Shown here: piece after piece, positions 35,599-45,730 of the stretch | Layout: every line of letters begins with the position of its first letter | How positions within the stretch are numbered: the first letter of the stretch is position 1 | From: Thauera sp. | Lineage (GTDB): Bacteria > Pseudomonadota > Gammaproteobacteria > Burkholderiales > Rhodocyclaceae | Assembly (NCBI GenBank): GCA_017302295.1 | Contig: JAFLDS010000005.1 | Coordinates: 41,666-105,665, forward strand | Length of the DNA: 64,000 nucleotides | Direction: 5' to 3' | Translations under genes and position numbers: made by a program | Notes under the pieces: model-generated | What the model saw: only the letters and a program-made list of their open reading frames with translations | Database searches by the model: none | Told to the model about the DNA's origin: nothing

Positions 35599-38340
35599 TC
35601 AGGCCGCGCTCCTCCCCGCCGCCACCATCCGCCTGATCTCCGGCACGCACGAGCCGCACGACGTGCCGCACTTGAGCTTCTCCTGAAGCGCATCGAAATT
35701 GTCCCCGCCGGCGATCGCCGCCGCGATATCGGTTTCGGATACGTTCAAACAGTTGCAGATCACCCGCCCCCTGCCCTTCGCCGCCGCCGGCGGTGCGGAC
35801 AGCGGCGCCAGCAGCCAGCGGCGCAGCTCCGCCGTCGATTGCTGCTCCACCATCACATCACGCAGCCAGGCGCCCGCCACGGTTTCCCCCGCCAGACGCA
35901 AGCCCACCAAGCGGTCGTCGACGATCAACGCACGCTTGCTGATGCCGCGCCGGGTGTCGCTGTAGGACAGTGCATCCTGGGTATCGAGACCGACCAGCGC
36001 GTCGAGCTCCTCCAGCCAGGTCTCCGGGATCGGCTGGTCGTGCGCAATGCGCATCACCACCGCGGCATTGTCGCGGCCGGCCAGCACCAGCGACGCGTAG
36101 GCGAAGCGTTCCAGCCAGGGCACCAGAGCCTCCGCATACTCGGTGGCGGCGCGCGCGCTCGTTTCGGCGCGCATCAGCAACATCTGCTGCGGCAGCTCGA
36201 CCTTGTCGATGCGGATCGCCGCATGCTTGAGTTCCGGCTGCTTCGAATACGGATCGAAATCGCCCGCCATCAGCACATTGATGCCGGCCGAGTTGAGCAC
36301 GTTGCGCCCCCAGTGCATGGCGACGAAGGCTTGGCCCTTGCGCACCTCGTCGGCGGCGACCGCACGCAGCACGATCTCGCCACGCCGGCTTTTCACCTTC
36401 ACCAGCTCGCCACTCTTCACGCCGCGCACCGCCATGTCGTCGGCGTTGAGTTCGATGCGCGCCTCGTCCACATGGCTGTACAGCCGCGCCACCTTGCCGG
36501 TGCGGCTCATGCCGTGCCACTGGTCGCGCAACCGGCCGGTGTTGAGGTGGATCGGATAGCGCGCATCGACCTTCTCCACCGTGGTCGACTGCACCGGCAC
36601 GACGAAGCGCGCGCGACCATCCGCGGTCGGGAAACGGCCGTCGGCGTACAAGCGCACGCGACCGGCCATGTCGGCGACGTCCGTGCCGGCGGGATACGGC
36701 CACTGCTGCGGACCGACGGCATCGAGCAGCGCGTAGTCGAGGCCGGTGATGTCGAGGTCGCGACCGGCGGTGCTAGCCACATGCTCGGCGAAGACCGCCT
36801 CCACATCGTCGTAGCCGAACATCGTGGCGGCCTGCGGTTTGCCGATCAGCGGTCCGAGCGCGCGCGCGAAATCGCACACGATGCGCCAGTCCGGCCGCGC
36901 CTCGCCGGGCGGCGGCAGCGCGCGGTGCACATGGGTGATGCGGCGCTCGGAGTTGGTGACGGTGCCCTCCTTTTCGCCCCAGGTCGCCGCCGGCAGCATC
37001 AGGTCGGCGAAAGACGCGGTCTCGGTGCTGCGATAGGCCTCCTGCAGCACGACGAAGTCGCAGCGCTGCAGCGCCTCGCGGACCAGCTCCAGCTCGGGCA
37101 GCGACTGCGCCGGGTTGGTGCAGGCGATCCACAGCGCCTTCACCTTGCCCTCGCTCGCCGCGCGGAACAGCTCGACCGCGGTCAGGCCGGGGGTGTCGGG
37201 CACGCTGTCGACACCCCACAGCCGGGCGACTTCCGCGCGGTGCGCGGGGTTGGCCATGTCGCGGTGCGCCGAGATCAGATTGGAGAGGCCGCCCACCTCG
37301 CGCCCGCCCATCGCATTGGGCTGGCCGGTGAGCGAGAACGGGCCGCAGCCCGGCTTGCCGATCTTGCCGGTGGCGAGCGACAGCGCGATCAGCGCCGCGC
37401 CGTTGTGCGTGCCGTGCGCGGACTGGTTCAGGCCCTGGCACCACAGCGACATTGCCGCCGGCGAGCTTCCCCACCAACGCGCGGCGGTGACGATGTCCTC
37501 CGCCTTCACGCCGCACACCTGCGCCGCCACCGCCGGCGTCACGTCGCGCACATGGTCGCGCAGCGCATCGAAGCCTTGGGTGTGGGCGGCGATGAAGGCT
37601 TGATCGACCATGCCCTCCCACAGCAGCACGTGCAGCATCGCGTTGTACAGCCAGATGTCGGTGCCGGGCAGGATCGCCAGGTGCAGGTCGGCAGCCGAGG
37701 CGGTGTCGGTGCGGCGCGGATCGACGACGATGATCTTCATGTCGGGCCGAGCCTTCTTCGCATCCTCGATGCGGCGGAAGGCCACCGGATGCGCATAAGC
37801 CGGGTTGGCACCGGCGATCAGGATGCAGTCGGCGTGGGCGAAATCCTCGTAGGCGCAGGGCGGCGCGTCGGCGCCCAGGGTCTGCTTGTAGGCGGCGACC
37901 GCGCTCGACATGCACAGGCGCGAGTTGGTGTCGACGTTATTGCTGCCGATCAGGCCCTTCATCGCCTTGTTGAAGACGTAGTAGTCCTCGGTCAGCAACT
38001 GGCCGGAGATGTAGAAGGCCACCGCATCCGGGCCGTGTTCGTTGATCACGGCGGCGAAGCGCTGCGCTGCGGTTTCGATTGCCTCGTTCCAGCCCACGCG
38101 CCTGCGCGCCTCGCCACGCGCGCCGCGCAGCTCCGGGTAGAGCAGGCGGGTCTCGGGCAGCGCGGTGAGATGCAGCGTCGCACCCTTGGTGCACAGGCGG
38201 CCGAAGTTGGCCGGATGCCCGGGATCGCCGCGCACGCCGCTGATGCGCTCGGCATCATGCTCGATCAGCACGCCGCAGCCGACGCCGCAATACGGACAGG
38301 TCGCCTTCGTTTCCATCTTGGGTTGCACGATCGGGATCAT
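35599..38340 (-). CDS. nasA: assimilatory nitrate reductase, molybdopterin catalytic subunit
   Basis: The protein has 913 aa. The N-terminal [4Fe-4S] ligands are Cys15, Cys18, Cys22 and Cys50 (CPYCGVGC...LCTKG). Mo-bis-MGD binding segments follow (NSRLCMSSAVAAYK with the likely Mo-ligand Cys, LWCQGLNQSAHGTHN, GQPNAMGGREVGG, HLNTGRLRDQWHGM). A C-terminal BFD-like [2Fe-2S] domain (VICNCLNVSETDI ... CGTSCGSCVPEI) suits electron input from NADH or ferredoxin. It reduces cytoplasmic nitrate to nitrite and is the last gene of the nirB-nirD-narK-kinase-nasA set. Confidence 0.94.
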   Translation of the reverse strand: MIPIVQPKMETKATCPYCGVGCGVLIEHDAERISGVRGDPGHPANFGRLCTKGATLHLTALPETRLLYPELRGARGEARRRVGWNEAIETAAQRFAAVINEHGPDAVAFYISGQLLTEDYYVFNKAMKGLIGSNNVDTNSRLCMSSAVAAYKQTLGADAPPCAYEDFAHADCILIAGANPAYAHPVAFRRIEDAKKARPDMKIIVVDPRRTDTASAADLHLAILPGTDIWLYNAMLHVLLWEGMVDQAFIAAHTQGFDALRDHVRDVTPAVAAQVCGVKAEDIVTAARWWGSSPAAMSLWCQGLNQSAHGTHNGAALIALSLATGKIGKPGCGPFSLTGQPNAMGGREVGGLSNLISAHRDMANPAHRAEVARLWGVDSVPDTPGLTAVELFRAASEGKVKALWIACTNPAQSLPELELVREALQRCDFVVLQEAYRSTETASFADLMLPAATWGEKEGTVTNSERRITHVHRALPPPGEARPDWRIVCDFARALGPLIGKPQAATMFGYDDVEAVFAEHVASTAGRDLDITGLDYALLDAVGPQQWPYPAGTDVADMAGRVRLYADGRFPTADGRARFVVPVQSTTVEKVDARYPIHLNTGRLRDQWHGMSRTGKVARLYSHVDEARIELNADDMAVRGVKSGELVKVKSRRGEIVLRAVAADEVRKGQAFVAMHWGRNVLNSAGINVLMAGDFDPYSKQPELKHAAIRIDKVELPQQMLLMRAETSARAATEYAEALVPWLERFAYASLVLAGRDNAAVVMRIAHDQPIPETWLEELDALVGLDTQDALSYSDTRRGISKRALIVDDRLVGLRLAGETVAGAWLRDVMVEQQSTAELRRWLLAPLSAPPAAAKGRGRVICNCLNVSETDIAAAIAGGDNFDALQEKLKCGTSCGSCVPEIRRMVAAGRSAA

Positions 38341-38354
38341 GGCTTGGGCTCTTT

Positions 38355-40109
<1,755 letters not shown>

Positions 40110-40143
40110 GGCCTCTCCTCTCGCGCCTGCCGTCGCCGACCCT

Positions 40144-41358
40144 TCAGATCTTCGCCGCGGTCAGGTGCGCGGCGCCCCAGGTGGTACGCCAGCGCGTCTT
40201 CACCGCAGTCAGGCCGATCAGCGCGATCAGCGCCAGCGCGGCGAAGATCAGGAAGCCCGCCTGGTAGCTGCCGGTCATCTGCTTCGAATAGCCCAGCGAG
40301 GAGGCGAGGTAGAAGCCGCCAACGCCGCCGGCCATGCCGACCAGCCCCGTCATGACGCCGATCTCCTTCCTGAAGCGCTGCGGCACGAGCTGGAACACCG
40401 CGCCGTTGCCCATGCCGAGCGCCAGCATGGCGCCGACGAAGACGACCAGCGCCATCCAGGCCTCGGGCAGGCCGAAGCTGACGATCGCCAGGAACACCGC
40501 GGCGAGGACGTACATCAGGGTCAGCGACTTCACGCCACCGACGCGGTCGGCCACGTTGCCGCCGATCGGGCGCACCAGCGAACCGGCAAACACGCAGCCG
40601 GCGGTGAAGAAGCCCGCCGTCTTCGGATCGAGCCCGTATTGGGTATTGAAGTAGATCACCAGCGAGGACGCCAGGCCAACGAAGCCGCCAAAGGTTACCG
40701 CATAGAAGAACATGAACCACCAGGCGTCCTTGTCCTTCAGCACTTTCAGGTACTCGCCGACCGTCTTCGGCGGCGGCGCGTCGGGTGCGTCCTTGGCCAT
40801 GAAGCAGAAGGCGACGAGGACGATCACCAGCGGGATCAGCGCGAGGCCGAACACGTTGTTCCAGCCGAAGGCCATCGCCAGGCCGGGCGCGAACAGCGCG
40901 GCCAGTGCGGTGCCCGAGTTCCCTGCGCCGGCGATGCCCATCGCGGTGCCCTGGTGTTCGGCCGGATACCAGCGCGAAGCGAGCGGAAGCGCGGCGGCGA
41001 AGGACGCGCCGGCCACGCCGAGGAACACGCCCAGCACCAGCACCTCGCTGAAAGAATGCACCCCCGCCGCCCAGGCGTAGGCCAGCGCGGCGATGACGAT
41101 CACCTGGCCGATGATCGCGGCCTTCTTCGGCGACAGTCGGTCGACGAGCACGCCCATTACCAGGCGCAGCAGCGCACCGGCGAGCACTGGCGTCGCCACC
41201 ATGAGGCCCTTCTGCGCGTGCGAGAGGCCAAGGTCGCTGGCGATGCCCACGGCAAGGGGGCCGAGCAGCACCCACACCATGAACGCGAGGTCGAAATAAA
41301 GGAAGGCGGCTAGCAGCGTGGGCGTATGGCCGGCCTGAAGGAAGGATTTCTTGTCCAT
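40144..41358 (-). CDS. narK: nitrate/nitrite transporter, MFS (NarK/NasA-type)
   Basis: The protein has 404 aa with twelve membrane helices. It has the MFS loop motif GVLVDRLSPKKAA and the nitrate-signature segments AGAGNSGTALAALFAPGLA (NarK nitrate signature 1, GxGNxG) and GLVGMAGGVGGFYLASSLG (signature 2). ATG 41358 has AGGAG upstream. It lies between nirD and the kinase gene, so nitrate uptake is co-expressed with its reduction. Confidence 0.93.
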   Translation of the reverse strand: MDKKSFLQAGHTPTLLAAFLYFDLAFMVWVLLGPLAVGIASDLGLSHAQKGLMVATPVLAGALLRLVMGVLVDRLSPKKAAIIGQVIVIAALAYAWAAGVHSFSEVLVLGVFLGVAGASFAAALPLASRWYPAEHQGTAMGIAGAGNSGTALAALFAPGLAMAFGWNNVFGLALIPLVIVLVAFCFMAKDAPDAPPPKTVGEYLKVLKDKDAWWFMFFYAVTFGGFVGLASSLVIYFNTQYGLDPKTAGFFTAGCVFAGSLVRPIGGNVADRVGGVKSLTLMYVLAAVFLAIVSFGLPEAWMALVVFVGAMLALGMGNGAVFQLVPQRFRKEIGVMTGLVGMAGGVGGFYLASSLGYSKQMTGSYQAGFLIFAALALIALIGLTAVKTRWRTTWGAAHLTAAKI

Positions 41359-41402
41359 GGGGAAAGCTCCTGTAGGGGATGGGGGAAAGCTTTTTCTGGT
41401 GC

Positions 41403-41753
41403 TCAGACCTTCAGCCGGACCTGGCCCTCGGCCACGGTGACGTCGAAGGCGCGCGTGCAGCCGATGTCGGGCGCCACCGCCTCGCCGCTGGCGAGTTCGA
41501 ACTTCCAGCCGTGCAGCGGGCAGGTGACCTGACGGCCATGGACGATGCCCTGCGACAGCGGGCCGGCTTTGTGCGCGCAGCGGTCCTGCAGCGCGAACAC
41601 CTCGTCTTCGGCGTTGCGGAACACGGCGATGTCGCCGTGCGCGGAATGCACCACGCGCGCGCCCAGCACCGGGATGTCCTGCAGCGCGCAGATCGTCTTC
41701 CAGTCGGCGGCATTCACCGCCGCCGTCAGCTTGTCGAGTTCGGTCATCATCAT
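41403..41753 (-). CDS. nirD: nitrite reductase (NADH) small subunit
   Basis: The protein has 116 aa with a Rieske-like fold: CAHKAGPLSQGIVHGRQVTCPLHGWKFELASGEA carries the [2Fe-2S]-type C-x-H and C-x-x-H ligands. It partners NirB in nitrite reduction to ammonium. Three in-frame ATG codons (41753, 41750 and 41747) can serve as start. It begins immediately after the nirB stop. Confidence 0.93.
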   Translation of the reverse strand: MMMTELDKLTAAVNAADWKTICALQDIPVLGARVVHSAHGDIAVFRNAEDEVFALQDRCAHKAGPLSQGIVHGRQVTCPLHGWKFELASGEAVAPDIGCTRAFDVTVAEGQVRLKV

Positions 41754-41755
41754 TC

Positions 41756-44224
41756 TCAGGCTTCCAGGGTTTCGAACTGGCGGCGCAGCGGCGCGGCGGC
41801 ATCGACGGCGGCACGCTCGGCCCACGGGTCCTTGTAGTCCTGCACCGCGAACAGCAGGCGGGCGTACAGGGCCTTGCGGTTCTCCGCGTCATCGACGACG
41901 AGCTTCTTCACATGTTCGAGGCCCACCCGATGCACGTAGTGCACCGTGCGCTCGAGATAGAAGCCCTCCTCGCGGTAGAGCTGCAGGAAGGCGGCGGAGT
42001 ACTCCCTGACCTCCTCGCTGGTCGAGACCTTGCACAGGAACTGCGCGACCTCGGTCTTGATGCCGCCGTTGCCGGCGACGTAGAGCTCCCAGCCGGAATC
42101 GACGCCGATCACGCCGACGTCCTTGATGCCGGATTCGGCGCAGTTGCGCGGGCAACCGGACACCGCGAGCTTGACCTTGTGCGGGCTCCACATGCCGAAC
42201 AGCATCTTCTCCAGATCGACGCCCATCGCCATCGAGCGCTGGGTGCCGAAGCGGCAGTGCTCGGAGCCGACGCAGGTCTTCACCGTGCGGATGCTCTTGC
42301 CGTAGGCGTGGCCGGAGGCCATGCCGAGGTCCTTCCACACCTTGGGCAGGTCCTCGCGCTTGATGCCGAGCAGGTCGATGCGCTGGCCGCCGGTCACCTT
42401 CACCGTCGGGATCGCGTATTTGTCGGCGACGTCGGCGATGCGGCGCAGCTCGTCCGGCGTGGTGATGCCGCCGAGCATGCGCGGCACCACCGAATAGGTG
42501 CCGTCCTTCTGGATGTTGGCGTGCGAGCGCTCGTTGATGAAGCGGCTCTGCGGGTCGTCCTGCGCCTCGTGCGGCCAGGTCGAGATCAGGTAGTAGTTCA
42601 GCGCCGGGCGGCAGGTCGCGCAGCCGTTGGGCGTCTTCCAGTCCATGAAGGCCATGGCGTCGGGAATCGTCAGCAGCTTGTGCTGGCGGACCGCCTTGCG
42701 CACGTCGCCGTGCGACAGGTCGGTGCAGGCGCACACAGGCTTGTCGAATGCGCTGACCGCCTGGTAGGCACCGCCCACGGTGGAGGCGAGGATCTGTTCC
42801 ACCAGGCCGGTACAGGAGCCGCAGGACGACGCCGCCTTGGTGTGCTTCTTCACCTCGTCGAGCGAGAACAGCCCCCTCTCCTTGATCGCCTTGACGATGG
42901 TGCCCTTGCACACGCCGTTGCAGCCGCACACCTCGGCGGTGTCGGGCATCGCCGCCGCCTTGTTCTCGCCCTTGTGGCCGGCGTCGCCCAGATGATTCTG
43001 GCCAAACATCAGGTGATCGCGGATCTCGTGGATGTCCTGCTGATCCTTCATCAACTGGAAGTACCAGGCGCCGTCCGCGGTGTCGCCATACAGCACCGAG
43101 CCGACGATGCGGTTGTGCTTGATCACGATGCGCTTGTACACGCCGCCCTGGCGGTCGTGCAGCACGATGTCCTCGGTGTCCGGCCCGCCCGAGAAGTCGC
43201 CCGCGGAGAACACGTCGATGCCGGTCACCTTGAGCTTGGTGGACGTCACCGACCCCTGGTAGCGGCCGATGCCGAAGTTGGCGAGATGGTTGGCGCACAC
43301 CTTGCCCTGCTCGAACAGCGGCGCGACCAGGCCATACACCGTGCCGCGATGCGCGACACACTCGCCCACCGCGTAGATCCGCGGGTCGGTCACGGTCTGC
43401 AGCGTGTCGGACACATGGATACCGCGCACCCGGCCGCTGCCGCAGTAGAGGCCGGCGGCCTCGGCCAGCGCGTAGTTGGGCCGGATGCCGGCGGCAACCA
43501 CCACCAGGTCCGCCGGGATCTGGGTGCCGTCCTTGAAGCGCACCGCCCCCACCCTTTCCGCCTCGCCCTCCAGCAAGGCCTCGGTCTGGCGCGCCAGCAG
43601 GAACTTCATGCCCTTCGCCTCGAGCGAGGCCTGCAGCATGTCGGCGGCGGCCTTGTCGAGCTGGCGCTCCATGATCCATTCGGCCAGATGCACCACGGTC
43701 ACGTCCATGCCGCGCAGCATCAGTCCATTGGCCGCCTCCAGCCCGAGCAGGCCGGCGCCGATCACCACCGCGTGCGTGTGGCATCCGGCCGCGGCGATCA
43801 TCGCCTCGGTGTCGGCGATGTCGCGGTAGCCCAGCACACCGGACAGCTCCTTGCCGGGGATCGGCGGCATGAAGGGAACGGAGCCGGTGGCGAGCAGCAG
43901 GCGGTCGTATTCGGCCTCGGTCACGCTGCCGTCCTCGGCCTCGGCGATCACCTTGCGCTTCACGCGGTCGATCTTGGTGACCGTCTTGCCGGCATGCAGG
44001 GTGATGCCGTTGTCGCGGTACCAGTCGAGATCGTTGAGCATGATCTCCGGCAGCGTCATCTCGCCCGCCAGCACCGGCGACAACAGGATGCGGTTGTAGT
44101 TTCCATGCGGCTCGGCGCCGAACACGGTGACGTCGTACAGATCGGGGGCGAGTTTCAGCAGCTCCTCGACGGTACGCACTCCGGCCATGCCGTTGCCGAC
44201 GAGGACGAGTTTCTGTTTCTTCAT
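41756..44224 (-). CDS. nirB: nitrite reductase (NADH) large subunit
   Basis: The protein has 822 aa. The N-terminal FAD motif LVLVGNGMAGVRTVEEL and NAD motif AVVIGAGLLGLEAANGL form the NADH dehydrogenase part. The middle has BFD-like [2Fe-2S] cysteines (CGCNGVCKGTIV ... SCGSCTGLV). The C-terminal part has the sulfite/nitrite reductase siroheme-[4Fe-4S] cysteines (TCVGSEHC and SGCPRNCAESG). It reduces nitrite to ammonium in the cytoplasm. ATG 44224 is the family start. A leader of about 400 bases with sigma-54, ANTAR and terminator elements precedes it. Confidence 0.95.
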   Translation of the reverse strand: MKKQKLVLVGNGMAGVRTVEELLKLAPDLYDVTVFGAEPHGNYNRILLSPVLAGEMTLPEIMLNDLDWYRDNGITLHAGKTVTKIDRVKRKVIAEAEDGSVTEAEYDRLLLATGSVPFMPPIPGKELSGVLGYRDIADTEAMIAAAGCHTHAVVIGAGLLGLEAANGLMLRGMDVTVVHLAEWIMERQLDKAAADMLQASLEAKGMKFLLARQTEALLEGEAERVGAVRFKDGTQIPADLVVVAAGIRPNYALAEAAGLYCGSGRVRGIHVSDTLQTVTDPRIYAVGECVAHRGTVYGLVAPLFEQGKVCANHLANFGIGRYQGSVTSTKLKVTGIDVFSAGDFSGGPDTEDIVLHDRQGGVYKRIVIKHNRIVGSVLYGDTADGAWYFQLMKDQQDIHEIRDHLMFGQNHLGDAGHKGENKAAAMPDTAEVCGCNGVCKGTIVKAIKERGLFSLDEVKKHTKAASSCGSCTGLVEQILASTVGGAYQAVSAFDKPVCACTDLSHGDVRKAVRQHKLLTIPDAMAFMDWKTPNGCATCRPALNYYLISTWPHEAQDDPQSRFINERSHANIQKDGTYSVVPRMLGGITTPDELRRIADVADKYAIPTVKVTGGQRIDLLGIKREDLPKVWKDLGMASGHAYGKSIRTVKTCVGSEHCRFGTQRSMAMGVDLEKMLFGMWSPHKVKLAVSGCPRNCAESGIKDVGVIGVDSGWELYVAGNGGIKTEVAQFLCKVSTSEEVREYSAAFLQLYREEGFYLERTVHYVHRVGLEHVKKLVVDDAENRKALYARLLFAVQDYKDPWAERAAVDAAAPLRRQFETLEA

Positions 44225-44248
44225 GGCGGCTTCACTCCACAAGAGGCA

Positions 44249-44312
44249 ATAAAAAACGGCGTCGCGCCATCCACGGGAAATCACTTCACCCCGCGCGATG
44301 ACGGACGCCGTT
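44249..44312 (-). terminator. attenuator in the nirB leader
   Basis: On the minus strand AACGGCGTC and GACGCCGTT pair as a perfect 9-bp stem, with the second arm running straight into TTTTTT. The first arm overlaps the loop and 3' side of the second ANTAR hairpin, so the two structures exclude one another. Confidence 0.8.
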
Positions 44313-44361
44313 GTCCGCATGCTCCGCAACAAGCACTGCGCCGGAACTTCGTTGCTCCAGC
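44301..44361 (-). promoter_or_regulatory. ANTAR-target double hairpin in the nirB leader
   Basis: Hairpin P1 (44340-44361) is GCTGGAGC-AACGAA-GTTCCGGC. Hairpin P2 (44301-44318) is GCGGAC-AACGGC-GTCCGT. Both have six-base loops with A at position 1 and G at position 4, the known signature bound by ANTAR antiterminators. NasR, encoded upstream, has NIT and ANTAR domains. I infer that nitrate-bound NasR stabilises P2, prevents the attenuator stem and lets nirB be read. Confidence 0.72.
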
Positions 44362-44376
44362 CTTCACCCTCTCTAA

Positions 44377-44392
44377 AGCAGGATCGATGCCA
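44377..44392 (-). promoter_or_regulatory. sigma-54 (-24/-12) promoter of nirB
   Basis: On the minus strand TGGCATCGATCCTGCT has GG and GC ten bases apart and matches TGGCAC-N5-TTGCA closely. The expected start site falls just before hairpin P1. Confidence 0.65.
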
Positions 44393-44419
44393 GCCCCACC
44401 AAAAACCCGCACCACATTG

Positions 44420-44439
44420 AATATAAAACGTTTTATATT
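44420..44439. promoter_or_regulatory. 20-bp perfect AT-rich palindrome
   Basis: AATATAAAACG followed by TTTTATATT forms a complete 20-bp palindrome in an otherwise GC-rich region, just upstream of the nirB sigma-54 element. It could be an operator or an upstream site that bends DNA between the NtrC site and the promoter; its binding protein is unknown. Confidence 0.55.
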
Positions 44440-44478
44440 ATTTTTTCGGACCGACCGAGCCTCGCCGCCCGCGTCCTC

Positions 44479-44494
44479 GCACCAGCCCGGTGCA
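44479..44494. promoter_or_regulatory. NtrC-type enhancer site upstream of nirB
   Basis: GCACCAGCCCGGTGCA fits GCAC-N7-GTGC, and the fuller GCACC-N5-GGTGCA. It lies about 100 bases upstream of the sigma-54 element. Confidence 0.65.
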
Positions 44495-44621
44495 TCACGG
44501 CTCATGCTGCACCACAACATCACACATGCCGGATGGGCGCGATGGCTACCGCTGAAAACTCAACCGGGCAACCCGCCGCCTGTGCGGCCGGCTGCCCGGA
44601 TGGGCCGCTCGACGCGGCTCG

Positions 44622-45422
44622 TCAGGCGGCGTGCCTGCGCTCGTCCCTGAGTACAAAGGAGGTGATCGCCGCCCGCGCCGCTACAAATGCCGGGGCAGTG
44701 GCAAGCATCTGGCGATCACGGGGGCGTTCGAGTTTCACGTCGAGGATGTCGCTCGCCAGCGTCCGACCGCCGGACAGCAGCACGACACGGTCGCACAGCA
44801 GCAAGGCCTCGTCGGCGTCACGTGTCGCCAGCACCAGTGTCATCCCGGTTTCGCCAAGAATCGTCGCCAGTTCGTCCTGCAGGCGGGCGCGCGCCGGCGC
44901 GTCGAGCATCGCAAAGGGATCGTCGAGCAGCAGGATGAGGGGCTGCATCGCCAGCGCACGCGCGAGGCCGACACGTTGCTTCATGTCGATCGGAATCTCG
45001 TGCGGAAACCATGCCTCGGCCTGGGTCAACGCCAAGCGGGCGAGTGCATCATGCGTGCGCTGCTTGAGCTTTGCCTTACCCTCCTTGGCGCCGAACACCC
45101 GCTCCACCGCGAGATAGACGTTGTCGAAGCAAGTCAGCCAAGGCAGCAGCGCATGGTTCGGGAACACTACGGCACGATCCGGCCCCGGGCCGGTCACCCG
45201 CCGGTCGTTGCACAGGATCAGACCGGCGGCGGGCCGGACGTGGCCTGCGATCAGATTCAGCAGCGCAGACTTTCCGGCGCCGGGGGCGCCGATCAGCCCG
45301 ATGCGCTCACCCCGGTCAATGTCGAGCGTGATGTCGCACAACAGGCCGCGCCTGCCGTGCTGCCTGTGCCCCGGGCGCGCTACCGCTTCACTTACGTTTT
45401 CCATGCGCACGATCTTCTTCAT
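44622..45422 (-). CDS. NrtD/TauB-type ABC transporter ATP-binding protein, degenerate
   Basis: The protein has 266 aa. It has the fold and length of nitrate/sulfonate/taurine transporter ATPases: Walker A GAPGAGKSALL, VVFPNHALLPWLTCFDNVYLAV at the Q-loop position (Asn-His in place of Q), and LLLDDPFAMLDA (Walker B). Three sites are unusual: the Q-loop Gln is absent, the signature LSGGMKQR has become IPIDMKQR, and the Walker B catalytic Glu is Asp. No permease or binding-protein gene is adjacent. It may have become a regulatory or binding protein instead of driving transport. It has its own NtrC/sigma-54/ANTAR leader. Confidence 0.82.
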   Translation of the reverse strand: MKKIVRMENVSEAVARPGHRQHGRRGLLCDITLDIDRGERIGLIGAPGAGKSALLNLIAGHVRPAAGLILCNDRRVTGPGPDRAVVFPNHALLPWLTCFDNVYLAVERVFGAKEGKAKLKQRTHDALARLALTQAEAWFPHEIPIDMKQRVGLARALAMQPLILLLDDPFAMLDAPARARLQDELATILGETGMTLVLATRDADEALLLCDRVVLLSGGRTLASDILDVKLERPRDRQMLATAPAFVAARAAITSFVLRDERRHAA

Positions 45423-45471
45423 GCTGCTGTCTCCTCTCTCAACGCATGTGGTGGGTCAGGCGGTGAAACGG

Positions 45472-45531
45472 CAACGGCGTCCATCCCCGCCGGGCAGGCC
45501 ATTGCCTGCCTTACCGGAATGGACGCCGTTG
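45472..45531 (-). terminator. attenuator-like stem in the ABC ATPase leader
   Basis: On the minus strand CAACGGCGTCCATTCC pairs with GGGATGGACGCCGTTG (one G-U pair), with an inner hairpin GGCAGGC/GCCTGCC. Its first arm overlaps hexaloop hairpin P2. Only a short T run follows (GCCGTTTC), so termination may be weak or Rho-assisted. Confidence 0.55.
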
Positions 45532-45589
45532 TCCAGGACCGCGATGCCGTCGGGCCGTTACCCGCCATTGGAAGGACCGCCGATGGCCC
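45520..45589 (-). promoter_or_regulatory. ANTAR-target double hairpin in the ABC ATPase leader
   Basis: P1 (45574-45589) is GGGCC-ATCGGC-GGTCC and P2 (45520-45535) is TGGAC-AACGGC-GTCCA. Both six-base loops have A at position 1 and G at position 4. The P2 loop is identical to that in the nirB leader, so one NasR can serve both genes. Confidence 0.68.
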
Positions 45590-45607
45590 GTCTCGATCGT
45601 GACGAAC

Positions 45608-45622
45608 GCATCAACCGTGCCA
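45608..45622 (-). promoter_or_regulatory. sigma-54 (-24/-12) promoter of the ABC ATPase gene
   Basis: On the minus strand TGGCACGGTTGATGC has the exact -24 box TGGCAC and GG-N10-GC spacing to the -12 TGC. The start site would lie about ten bases before hairpin P1. Confidence 0.7.
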
Positions 45623-45683
45623 GGCGACCAGGAGCGGCAGGCGCAGGAGATCACGGAGGTGCGGCGCTGACGCGCCGTATCGG

Positions 45684-45730
45684 GCACTGCGACAGTGCGA
45701 CGGACCTCGGGCTCCGCACAGCCCTGGTGC
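45684..45730. promoter_or_regulatory. pair of NtrC-type enhancer sites
   Basis: GCACTGCGACAGTGC (45684-45698, perfect palindrome) and GCACAGCCCTGGTGC (45716-45730) both fit GCAC-N7-GTGC. Their centres are 32 bases apart, about three helical turns, which suits co-operative NtrC binding upstream of the sigma-54 element. Confidence 0.62.

Larger units (their letters stand above)
44225..44621 (-). promoter_or_regulatory. nirB leader and promoter region
   Basis: This gene-free stretch holds the stacked nirB control elements listed separately: an NtrC-type site (44479-44494), a 20-bp AT-rich palindrome (44420-44439), a sigma-54 element (44377-44392), two ANTAR hairpins (44340-44361, 44301-44318) and an attenuator (44249-44312). 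Confidence 0.75.
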
